DNA of 64,000 nucleotides from a virus, in IMG/VR virus record IMGVR_UViG_3300045971_000354, positions 79,464 to 143,463 of that record; one strand, 5' to 3'. This document shows, piece by piece, positions 48,725-58,300 of the stretch; position 1 is the stretch's first letter; every line of letters begins with the position of its first letter. Under the pieces are notes generated by a model. That model had not been told where the DNA came from. It saw only the letters and a program-made list of their open reading frames with translations, and searched no databases. Both the position numbers and the translations under genes were made by a program.

Positions 48725-49246
48725 TTATTTTAAAAATTCGTGTATGTCTAAATCATACTTTATACTGTCAACTTTGTGCACTCCTAACAAGTATAAACAA
48801 TAACTTGCTACAGAGCTACCTCTTCCTACTCCCCACACAATGTTATTTGTCCGGAGAGTATCAACTAAGTATTTAAGATAAACCAAAATCTCGAACATTC
48901 CATGCTGGATAAACAGTTCTAATTCTTGTGAAACTCGAGCTATTTGAACGTTTGTTTCACACATACCGTATAGCATTTCTACAATGTTTGGATAGTAATC
49001 ATCGGGCATGAACCAGTTAGATTGATTTACTTTGTCAAAGACAGCTTGATCAATATCTGTCTCTTCTTTAAATAATGTTAGCATTGCTAGTTGATCTGCA
49101 TTAGATCTTACAGCATTGTTAATTTGAGCAACTAGGGTCGGATCTTCGATATTTAGATCAGCTATGTCAGAGATTTTACCAGAATATAATCCTTGGAATA
49201 TATCCTGTTCATTTAATATTACTTCTCCGAACTTTGTGACATGCAT
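48725..49246 (-). CDS. Fragment-like protein with C-family polymerase (DnaE) GRGSS segment
   Basis: 173 residues. The C-terminal ~45 residues read VGRGSSVASYCLYLLGVHKVDSIKYDL, closely recalling the bacterial DnaE segment [26 protein letters not shown]. In DnaE this is part of the palm, but no PHP domain or catalytic-Asp motif is found here. The rest (~1-130) is helical. As a stand-alone gene in a phage with a family-B polymerase it may be a relic or a recruited regulatory fragment. A sigma70 promoter ends five bases before the ATG, predicting a leaderless transcript. Confidence 0.7.
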   Translation of the reverse strand: MHVTKFGEVILNEQDIFQGLYSGKISDIADLNIEDPTLVAQINNAVRSNADQLAMLTLFKEETDIDQAVFDKVNQSNWFMPDDYYPNIVEMLYGMCETNVQIARVSQELELFIQHGMFEILVYLKYLVDTLRTNNIVWGVGRGSSVASYCLYLLGVHKVDSIKYDLDIHEFLK

Positions 49247-49251
49247 ACGCT

Positions 49252-49280
49252 ATTATAGCGCAATAGATTACGAAGGTCAA
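49252..49280 (-). promoter_or_regulatory. Near-consensus sigma70 promoter, predicted leaderless transcript
   Basis: TTGACC, 17 bases, TATAAT on the minus strand, five bases before the ATG at 49246. The TGA stop of the upstream gene is inside the -35. Confidence 0.8.
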
Positions 49281-49516
49281 TCTATTTTGATTAACCCGTC
49301 TAAATCTTTATTCTTAGCCAACATTTTCTTAGTTGCTTCGTGTTGACGACGCTGTATTTCGAATCGAAGTGCTTCGACAACTAAGTTAACTTGCAAAGCT
49401 AGCTGTCCGTTGCCCATTCTAAGAGCAATAGAATATTTCTTATTAAGATCAGTCATTTTACTTTCAATGTCTGTATCTTTCAAAACTGTTAGATCGTCAA
49501 GTAACGGGTTAAACAT
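49277..49516 (-). CDS. Small phage protein of unknown function
   Basis: 79 residues, helical, charged (LNKKYSIALRMGNGQLALQVN; FEIQRRQHEATKKML). It resembles a short conserved protein of marine T4-like phages. It ends inside the -35 box of the promoter that follows. Confidence 0.6.
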   Translation of the reverse strand: MFNPLLDDLTVLKDTDIESKMTDLNKKYSIALRMGNGQLALQVNLVVEALRFEIQRRQHEATKKMLAKNKDLDGLIKID

Positions 49517-49519
49517 ATA

Positions 49520-49924
49520 TTACCAGCTTGCGCTTACTGTATTTACTTTTGCCCATATATCTGCATTATTTCCGGACCACGTAGAATAACATACATATAC
49601 AGACGCATTAGTTGCGTATACCATTCCTTTAATGTCCCCACGCTGCCCTTTTGAACTTGCTGGGGTAAAATTTGTGTATGAGCATGAAGTAGACAAATAG
49701 TTAGTAACTGTACTCCATACACTATTAATTACATTGGTTGTAATAGTGGCAGTATATGCTGAATTAAAAATACTAATACTATTAATCTCGTTTGCAGTTG
49801 CCGTAAAAGCATTTTTAATACTTTGGAAATTAGTTCTAAAGACCGCAGTATCATTGTCAACTCCCGGGACGGGAAAATTTTCGTTGATTATTGAGCTGTA
49901 ATTAGTAATAGTTGATAATGTCAT
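49520..49924 (-). CDS. Small virion structural protein
   Basis: 134 residues, Ser/Thr/Asn-rich. The N-terminus contains INENFPVPGVDNDTAVFRTN, a pattern seen at starts of tail and baseplate proteins of marine T4-like phages. The C-terminus has KGMVYATNASVYVCYSTW. AAGGAT ribosome site and a variant late octamer (ATTAAATA) 18 bases upstream fit late expression with the other tail genes. Confidence 0.62.
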   Translation of the reverse strand: MTLSTITNYSSIINENFPVPGVDNDTAVFRTNFQSIKNAFTATANEINSISIFNSAYTATITTNVINSVWSTVTNYLSTSCSYTNFTPASSKGQRGDIKGMVYATNASVYVCYSTWSGNNADIWAKVNTVSASW

Positions 49925-49942
49925 GTTGTATCCTTAGAATGT

Positions 49943-49950
49943 TATTTAAT
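49943..49950 (-). promoter_or_regulatory. Variant late promoter octamer (ATTAAATA)
   Basis: Minus strand, 18 bases before the ATG at 49924, the same spacing as the GGTAAATA elements at 36440 and 60841. Confidence 0.35.
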
Positions 49951-52331
49951 CAGTTTGGGTATAGTATCCATCCAGATTGGCCAGTATCTTGAGTTGATTC
50001 TACCACTATTCTATCTGTATCAAAATTAAACTGTTTAAGATCAACTCCGCTTGCTTGTATTCTAGAAAGTATTTTAATTGCTGCGCCAGGGAGTGTGTAA
50101 CAAATAGGAACGGCTTTAATAAATCCAACTGGCACTCCGGATGTTGGTTGCAACGTAGTCATATATTTTGGTCTTAGAAACTCGTCAGTTGCAATTGTAC
50201 CGCCCGGTAATGTTATGCTTTCCAATTGAAGTTGTATATTTCCTACTGACTCCGAGTTTGCAGGCGACTGAGATCCTATCATCTGATCGTCAATAATGTC
50301 GGCGTAAATCAATTCGTATATATTATTGCCCATGCTATCTTGTGCAAGAATACTTTTTATTTCACCGAAATAAAACTTCTTTCGTGCAAAATGTTGTGTT
50401 AACGCCGAGGCATATAAATCAAGTGTAGTTTTTTGTATCCCAGTCTCTATCATCATTTTGATGTTTGGTTGGACGCCGAACTCAGGGTCATTTGGTCGGT
50501 AAATTAATAGCGGATCAAATATTATCGAGTCACTAATAAATGCTCGATAGTCCGATCGTTTACTTACAGAGAAAAACGGCCTAACGTATAGTCTAGTGTA
50601 TTCTATATTACTGCTAGTAACTGTAATATGGAATTCTTTATCAACATAACTTATTCTATAAACATCGCTTGCACGTACAGTGAAATAGTAATCTCCTGCT
50701 GCATTACCGTATTCGATCTTTCCCTGTATTGTTCCATCTGAATTTAGTCTTAGACCAGTCGGTAACACTCCTTGAATAAGATCATACACAACCCCAGATG
50801 CTGCGTTAACATTCTGTGCTACAATTGCAAGATTGCTAATCTCACCAGAAATCACATTACCTAATTTTGCTGGACTAATAAATTGAATAACACTATCAAC
50901 ATCGCCTTTGATTGTAAGGATAAAAATCTGGTTCGCGACTACATATTCTGGTTGAAAAGTTACTGCTCCGTTGTATCGGTTTATTACCGGAATAGTATCT
51001 GTGTTAGAAGTTTTTCTTATTTGGACTGTAAATCTATAACTTGTACTGTACGATGGTTGATAAGATAGTTGACCATAAATCTCGCCAGTACTCGGATCTA
51101 GACTTAATCCCGGAGGATGTCTACTTGCAGTTCCTACATATGCAATAGTAGAATCAGGGATAGTAACAGCTAACGGCTGATTTATGTACATATATCCGCT
51201 AGTATCGGATGTCTTAATAACTCCGGTAACTGTATAAGTAGTGGAATCAAATCCTTCGAGAAAATCACTAAATCGAATCTGCATTCCTGCTACAGGTATA
51301 ATGGCCGCATCTCTAAATAATATAGAAGACCGGCCTACTGTGTTTGCTCGAGGAATTCCTGTTATATCGTAGTCGGAATCTGTTATAAATTTTATATCTG
51401 GGTTTACATTAATTGAATCCCAATTATACGCAGCAGTTCCTTGGTAATCGTATGGATCATAATTATGCAAAGTAAAAATATGTTTTCTTGCAGCTCTAAC
51501 CGTTCCTAAATTTGATGCCGGAGGTAATCGATCTCCGTATTTGTTTTTCCAAATTGGTGCTAATAAATATCCAGCACTTGCATCAATCACTACGGTGTCG
51601 AGGGTAGTATAACTATAGTCTGTTCTTAACGTTGCAGGATCAACCACTTTAATACTGCATGCCTGTCTTGTCGAATCTATTCCGTCAGTTGCAGTTACTA
51701 CGAACTGATATATCTTACTGATTGCGGTATTAGTTAACGGTACATTTCCGGAAATATTTTGATCATATGGATCACCGTCATAAAAATCAGTATCAAACCC
51801 GCCAGTGATACTCGACTGCACATCTAATACAAGAACATCGTCAACATACCCGGTAATTCTGCCATTGGTATTTAAAGTTAGTCCCGGTGGCAATGTTCCA
51901 TCGTTATCACTGATATAATATTTTATACTGTTACCTGGCGCAAGTACATCAGTCTCTGCTTGTAATGTAAAATCAACAAATTCCTTATTGATACCGTAAA
52001 GTTCTCCGTTTAACCCCACATTTAATAATCCCGGTGGAGTAACCCATACTGGACTTTGTGGTCCAGCCACTGTGAATACAAAACTTCGATCTACTAGGCC
52101 ATCTACATTCTTTGCTCTCACAGAAAACAATGAATCTTTATTATTGTATACCGATGCAGGAATTCCAGAAATTATACCTGTGCTAGATGAAAGTGTTAGC
52201 CCTGCAGGTAAAGAGCCGCTTATAATGGTATAAGTAATTGCTCCAACTGCTTGTATAACAGTTGAAGTAGATTCTCTTTCAGTTAGGGTTCCTAAGAACC
52301 CGGCTGGCGTCGACCAAACAGGTGCACTCAT
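49950..52331 (-). CDS. Tail/baseplate protein with Ig-like repeats
   Basis: 793 residues. Several He_PIG/cadherin-like modules are seen: GSLPAGLTLSSSTGIISG (~40-57), GTLPPGLTLNTNGRITGYV, PGLSLDPSTGEIYGQL and GVLPTGLRLNSDGTIQGKI, each followed by a beta-strand FTV or FVV. Such Ig-like repeats mediate binding to carbohydrates or fibre assembly in phage tails. The last ~200 residues are different and may attach to the baseplate. It abuts the giant tail protein gene by one base. Confidence 0.75.
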   Translation of the reverse strand: MSAPVWSTPAGFLGTLTERESTSTVIQAVGAITYTIISGSLPAGLTLSSSTGIISGIPASVYNNKDSLFSVRAKNVDGLVDRSFVFTVAGPQSPVWVTPPGLLNVGLNGELYGINKEFVDFTLQAETDVLAPGNSIKYYISDNDGTLPPGLTLNTNGRITGYVDDVLVLDVQSSITGGFDTDFYDGDPYDQNISGNVPLTNTAISKIYQFVVTATDGIDSTRQACSIKVVDPATLRTDYSYTTLDTVVIDASAGYLLAPIWKNKYGDRLPPASNLGTVRAARKHIFTLHNYDPYDYQGTAAYNWDSINVNPDIKFITDSDYDITGIPRANTVGRSSILFRDAAIIPVAGMQIRFSDFLEGFDSTTYTVTGVIKTSDTSGYMYINQPLAVTIPDSTIAYVGTASRHPPGLSLDPSTGEIYGQLSYQPSYSTSYRFTVQIRKTSNTDTIPVINRYNGAVTFQPEYVVANQIFILTIKGDVDSVIQFISPAKLGNVISGEISNLAIVAQNVNAASGVVYDLIQGVLPTGLRLNSDGTIQGKIEYGNAAGDYYFTVRASDVYRISYVDKEFHITVTSSNIEYTRLYVRPFFSVSKRSDYRAFISDSIIFDPLLIYRPNDPEFGVQPNIKMMIETGIQKTTLDLYASALTQHFARKKFYFGEIKSILAQDSMGNNIYELIYADIIDDQMIGSQSPANSESVGNIQLQLESITLPGGTIATDEFLRPKYMTTLQPTSGVPVGFIKAVPICYTLPGAAIKILSRIQASGVDLKQFNFDTDRIVVESTQDTGQSGWILYPN

Positions 52332-55300
52332 TACATTCTTCCCACAACAACTTCGATAACTCCCTCAACTCCGTCAAAGTTTTGAAGTGCTTTTCCAATT
52401 ACTGAGCCGAGCACTGGGGAATATGACGCACGAGCAAATCCGCCACCTGCTGATATCATCATATCTCCCTTTCGTACCTTACCTCTAACCTTAACCGGGA
52501 CACGTCCTGTTAATGCAAGTGCTGTAACAAACTCTCCAGTTAATGCTGAATTCATTAAATGTGCTGGGTTAGTAGATACTACACCTGCCACTCTTCTCGT
52601 GCCATCTTCTGCAATAGTAATTTCTAACTCACCACCAAACTCTAACACAGTGCCAACTTCATACACTGCATCGGCCAAATAGTTTTCTGCCAAGTCAGCG
52701 TATTGCGCAGCAGTGGCAGTTCCGTGCAGTACATTACAACGAATATCTTGACTAGCATCTCTAGCAACTACCGTGCTTGCTACTGATGCTGTATATGCTT
52801 GGGTTCGAATACCTAATTCATTTATATACAAGTTAGTAGCAAAGTCTGCAACACCTGAAATGTTTGAAGCAAGGTAGTTTGTAGATGCAGTCCAACTTGG
52901 CCCGCCGTACCAAGTTGCATTTGCTCCAGTTGCTCCGGAAAATCCGCCAAGTGTTAAATTTGTAAGTCCGTCTTGAACATTTGCAAATAAATGAGCCGCA
53001 TTTGTTACAGAGATACTCCAACTTCCGGAATTTAAAACAACCTGTGTTCCGTTGACATATAATTGCCCGTTTGGCATGTTATAGTTAGTACCGTCATAAT
53101 ATACATATTGACTACCGTTAGACCCTAAATAAAGTACCCCAGTTGTTGCAGATCTTGCTAATGTTAAATCTCCAGTAATATTCAATGCAGATGCCGCAGC
53201 AGCTCCAACGCCGCCGCCTGTAATTGATAGCTTAGTAAACGACGGACTAGCAGTAGTTCGTAAATCTTGCGAAGTATTAACAGTAATTGTTCCGGCAGCG
53301 TAAGACAATGTTACACCGTTTCCGCTAGTAAATGTAAGTGTTCCTCCTAGTGCAACATTACCAGTTCCGCTTGTGCCAGTGAATGTAATTGTTCCTGACC
53401 CTTGAAGTGCAGAGTTTGGTACGCTAAGTGATGTTAACCCACTGCCGCTTCCGTTAAACGAAGTGCCTGAAATTGTGCCCAGCGAATTAACATTACCAGA
53501 AGCCGATGCTACTGTAAACTTGTTAGTATTAACATTTAAATCGCCTGTAATATTTGCAGTGGAAGATAATGTAGCAACTCCAGTAACGCCTAATGTACCG
53601 GCAACTAATGTATTTCCATTTGCAGCAGTTACATTAAACTTGTTAGTAGCAATGTTAAGATCACCTGTAATATTTGCAGTGGAAGATAATGTAGCAACTC
53701 CGGTTACACCTAATGTACCAGCAACTAATGTATTGCCAGTTGCCGAAGCTACGTTGAACTTGTTAGTAGCAATGTTAAGATCACTAGTTAACGATGTTAC
53801 TCCAGTAACGCCTAATGTACCGGCAACTAATGTATTTCCATTTGCAGCAGTTACATTGAACTTGTTAGTATTAACATTTAAATCACCTGTAATATTTGCA
53901 GTGGAAGATAATGTAGCAACTCCGGTTACACCTAATGTACCAGCAACTAATGTATTGCCAGTTGCGGCAGCTACATTAAACTTATTAGTGTTAACACTTA
54001 AATCACTTGTAACGCCTAATGTACCAGTAATTCCGGTGTTGCCTGCAACATTTAAATTATTTTTAACTGAAGTTAATCCAGTTGCTGCTCCTATATTCAC
54101 CGCAGTCGCAGCACCGAATGCATTAACTGTTGTTGCTACAGTATTGAAGACATTTGCAGTAGCTACATCAGTTGTAATAGTTGCATTAGTGTTTAACGAA
54201 ATTCCGCTATTAAGAATTGCAGTATTTGCATACACAGTCCCCCAACGCTTTACCCCTGTTCCTAAACTTTCTGCAAGGTCAGTGTTTGGATTTAAATTAC
54301 TGCTAAAAGACCACGCACTACTAATATTCTGCAACCATGTTTGTACCGTTGCGGAAGATACATAAGATGCTGCGGTGTCTGCTGCGGTGTTTGTGGCACC
54401 GAGTAATCCTCCACCTACAGGAATATATGCATGCTTGCTAGGAATAATACCGTTTGCAATAGTAGTCGCGTTTGCTAAACTAATCCAACCATTATTTGCA
54501 GTAAACATTATGCTATCGAATTCTGCAACTCCTAAGCTTAATTGTTGTGCACGTTGTCCGCCTGTTGGAGCACTTGCAGATGTTACCGCAGCATTCATAA
54601 ACAACTTGCTCTGTGCAATCTGAGCATCGTTGTTTATATGGTAGTCAGTGATTGGGTTACTTGATCCTGCACCGCCTACTAGTTTAAATGTTGCAATGTT
54701 ATTTGTTCGAGTAATAGTTAAGTCACTACCTCCTGCTCGAGAAGTTGGAGTATTAACAATTGTGCTAACATCATTTGCTACGTTTACTAATCTTGTTCCT
54801 GCATTATATACCGGAGGATTAGTCGATGTATTGACTACTAACGCTGGGCCAAACATTACAAGATCTTGATTTGTAGCATTAGTTAATGTTACATCACTAA
54901 GTTGATTGAACTGTTTATTTTTATCTACGTATCTCTTTGTGACAGCTTGAATAATAGGATCAACTGTAAATTGAGTATTAAAAGTAAGATTGCCTGTAAT
55001 GTACTTTGAAATAAAGATTGCACTATTTGGGTAATCGATTCCGGTTATTATAGTTCCATCGGGAATATTTGTTCCGTAGATGTGTCCTTGTGTACTAAGT
55101 TGATTAACATTATTTAATATCAAATAGTTAGTTGGGGATGTTGCATTTACCTTTAATGTAACAACAATATTTTCTGGATCTTGATATAGTTGTAACGGCC
55201 CGCTCATTTCGCCTTGCGCAGTAAGATGAGAGGTTCCGTCAGTATCAGTTGCAAAAGTACCGTCTAATGAAAGTTTAAGATCGGCGTAATTCTTGTTTGC

Positions 55301-58300
55301 TGCATCCCTTCCATATCCATATGTTGTTGGTCTCGGAGTATTAAGATTAGAAATATTATTTCCACCGGCACCCATATTCAATGTGCCCTTCATTTCCAAC
55401 AGACCTCGTAAGTCAAGGAACTGTGGACCTAATGGAGCACCGGCATAAATTGCGCCGTTACGATCGAGACCTAAACGACGATTGATGTAATTAGCAACTG
55501 CTTGTTCGGTCGGCACCTTGTAATCAGCTTCAGTTACCATTGTGTTATCAACGGAGAATTCGTTTACAGGAGGTCCAAGATCTCGTCGTAAGCTAATCGA
55601 ACTTAGGTTACTGATATCGAGCGGCACGCTAATGCTTACAGAGCCCTTTGCTTGATTTACAGTTAACGCATTACCGACACGGAAATTTCCATCCTGGTCA
55701 GTTGTCATGTAATAAACACGAGCCTTGTTTGTTTCAATAACTTCGTGACTTTGTTGTGGGATATTGATCGGAGGTCCGTATAAGTCATTTGGAATTCGTG
55801 TATCGGCGTATCCGCCAGTTCCGATGTCTACAAAGTCGTGACCAGTCGCACGTAATAGCGAAATTCTTGTAGTAACTGCACCTGCAGAGTTAATTGGGAA
55901 TCCAGCGCGTAATATTACACCTTTACCAATGTCCTCAACTAACGGGCGATCGATATCGATTTCTGCCCAGGACTGTCCAGTTTCAACTTGGCCGCGATAT
56001 CCGACAATATTGTAAATTTGATTGCCCAATGCAAATTGATAGTTTCTTACTGGAGTTGAAACTAAGCCGGACCAAATTCTATTTGCGCTTAATAGCTCTA
56101 ATGGATTAATTTTAATAATCGATGTTCCGGCAATACCTGCGATCTTCACAGGACTGTTAATAGAAGCATTTCCAGTAATCGAAATTGCAGTAGTAGATGA
56201 AATCCATCCAGCACCACCCGAGTCTATCGTTATTGCTCCAATATTTCCGTTACTTGTAATGGATGCATGAGCAGTAGGGTTAACAGAGGTAAATGTTAAC
56301 GATGTTCCGTTAGTAATTGTTCCGTCACCTGTAGATATATTACTTGTAGGATAACTTATGCCGACTAAATTAATAGCGGAATTAATATAAGTGACCATAG
56401 TTCCTGTAATAATAGAATTGCCCGATACTTCTTGGCCGATCATTATTCCTGCGACAGTATTAAGATATACTGCTTGAATACCACCGGTATTTGCTCCTTG
56501 ATCGCCTGATACTGTATGAGATGTCGGTGCCGCCAGTGCGAGTTGAATACTAACTGTTACAGTTGAAGAATATCCGGAACCAGTATTTGTTAGGGTCGGG
56601 TAAGTAACACCTTGTTCAGTAGACTGGAAGGTAATGTAATTATAATCCTCGAGTGTATAAACGAATACCGAACTATCTGGTTGCACAGTACTAAATCCAG
56701 TGATATGATATACATATGTTGGATCATCGTTGTAAGTTAGCGAAGTACTTGGGCGGCTAATAACTGACGGATTTACACCTCGAAGCTTTACAAGAGTATT
56801 AGCTCTAACGATAACAGTATCATTATTTCTTAGACTTGCATAAAGACCGGTAGTTGCTCCTGACGAAATATTTCCTGAATTAAAGAATAGTTGATAGACA
56901 TTAGGAATAATCTTATTAGAAACATCAGTTGCAGGAGTTGCAGCACCTACACTATATGTTCTAATAATCCCACTATGATTAATTTCAACCTGACTTCCGT
57001 TCATCGGAGGATAGCCGCCGTTCGTCGGATCAATTGTGATATACACCGAAGCTTGCCCTAATGTTGCAGGGAATAACGGAGGGTATACATATGCCTTAGC
57101 AATTTGAGTTAACGGATACGTTATATTAACTGCTAACGGAACTTCGTTTGGATCAGAACCTTCTGCACACAATCCGTATTCACCGTAACAGCTTGAACCG
57201 GTTGTAGTTCGCATCTGCGCGCCATTCAGCGAATAATAACTTCTATAGTTGTAATATGTAAACATACTAACGTTTTCTGCAAAGCCACCGTTAGTTGCAA
57301 AAATACCATATCCTAAATCATTAACCTGTGTAAAGTCGTTTGCTAGCATCGAACGATTACCTGCGGTAATCAATTCAAATTGGGCAGGTACTGTGTCAAT
57401 GAATCCGGACACAGGAGTAGGCACTGTAATAAGCATGTTACCAAACACTACTTGATATTGGGTTGCCACTGACCAATTAGATCCGGGAGTATTGATGATG
57501 AAGCTTGTAATACCACCGTCTACATCAACACTGGTTACAACACCGTACGCGGCAACTGCACCGAATGCATTTATTGGAAGAAATTCAATTCGACATCCTA
57601 CAGCATACCCAGACCCGCCATTTACAATTGATGCTGATGCAATTCCGTTCCCGGTTGTAAATGTTAAGTTATTAAATATTGCACCGCCGATTGAGATGTT
57701 TGGCGCAACTAGATAACCGGTACCTGGAAAATCAATTACAATACTTGTAATTTTTCCAGACACATCGCTTGTTGCATGTCCAGTTGCAGCCAATCCGCCG
57801 ATTCCGCTCGGTTGATCGATAATTATAGGAATGGCGCTTTGTGCAGTACGGAATCCGCCTATCGTATCAGTCACTGACACAGGGTTCGGAATACCGCCTG
57901 GGGATAACGGATTTAAGTTCAATATTGCTGAATAGTCTGTAACGGTGCTTCCGTCTGGGTAAGTTATCACTCCTGCTGGAGTAAAATTACTTATAAAGTC
58001 TACTTCGTATCGAATTCCTCGTACTGTAAAGAATGTAGGGACCTGTTGCTTACGACGAAGACCAGAAACTGTTACATGCAATGGGTCTGCAATATACGAT
58101 GATGCGGTGGGGGTTGCAATCACATTTCCTGCAAAGCCGTCAATAAACATTCCGCCTGCAAATCTGTGTTTTGCAATACTTTGACTAAACGAAGATGCAG
58201 TTTGGGTGTACGGAGACTTGTTCTTAATCTGTCCAACTGGATCTAGTACCATCATAAATCCGCCGTGATTCTGGCAGCTTACATAACGAATAACGTTTGC

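Noticed and set aside
52795-52830. tRNA-like GGTTCGAAT sequence inside the giant fibre gene
   Set aside because: No matching acceptor and anticodon stems were found around it, and it is within a continuous coding frame.
53463-54365. A 300-residue plus-strand open frame opposite the giant fibre gene
   Set aside because: It lies antisense to the 120-bp tandem repeats, consists of the same repeated Val/Pro/Asn phrases, and has no ribosome site. Repeats with a period divisible by three open the antisense frame automatically.
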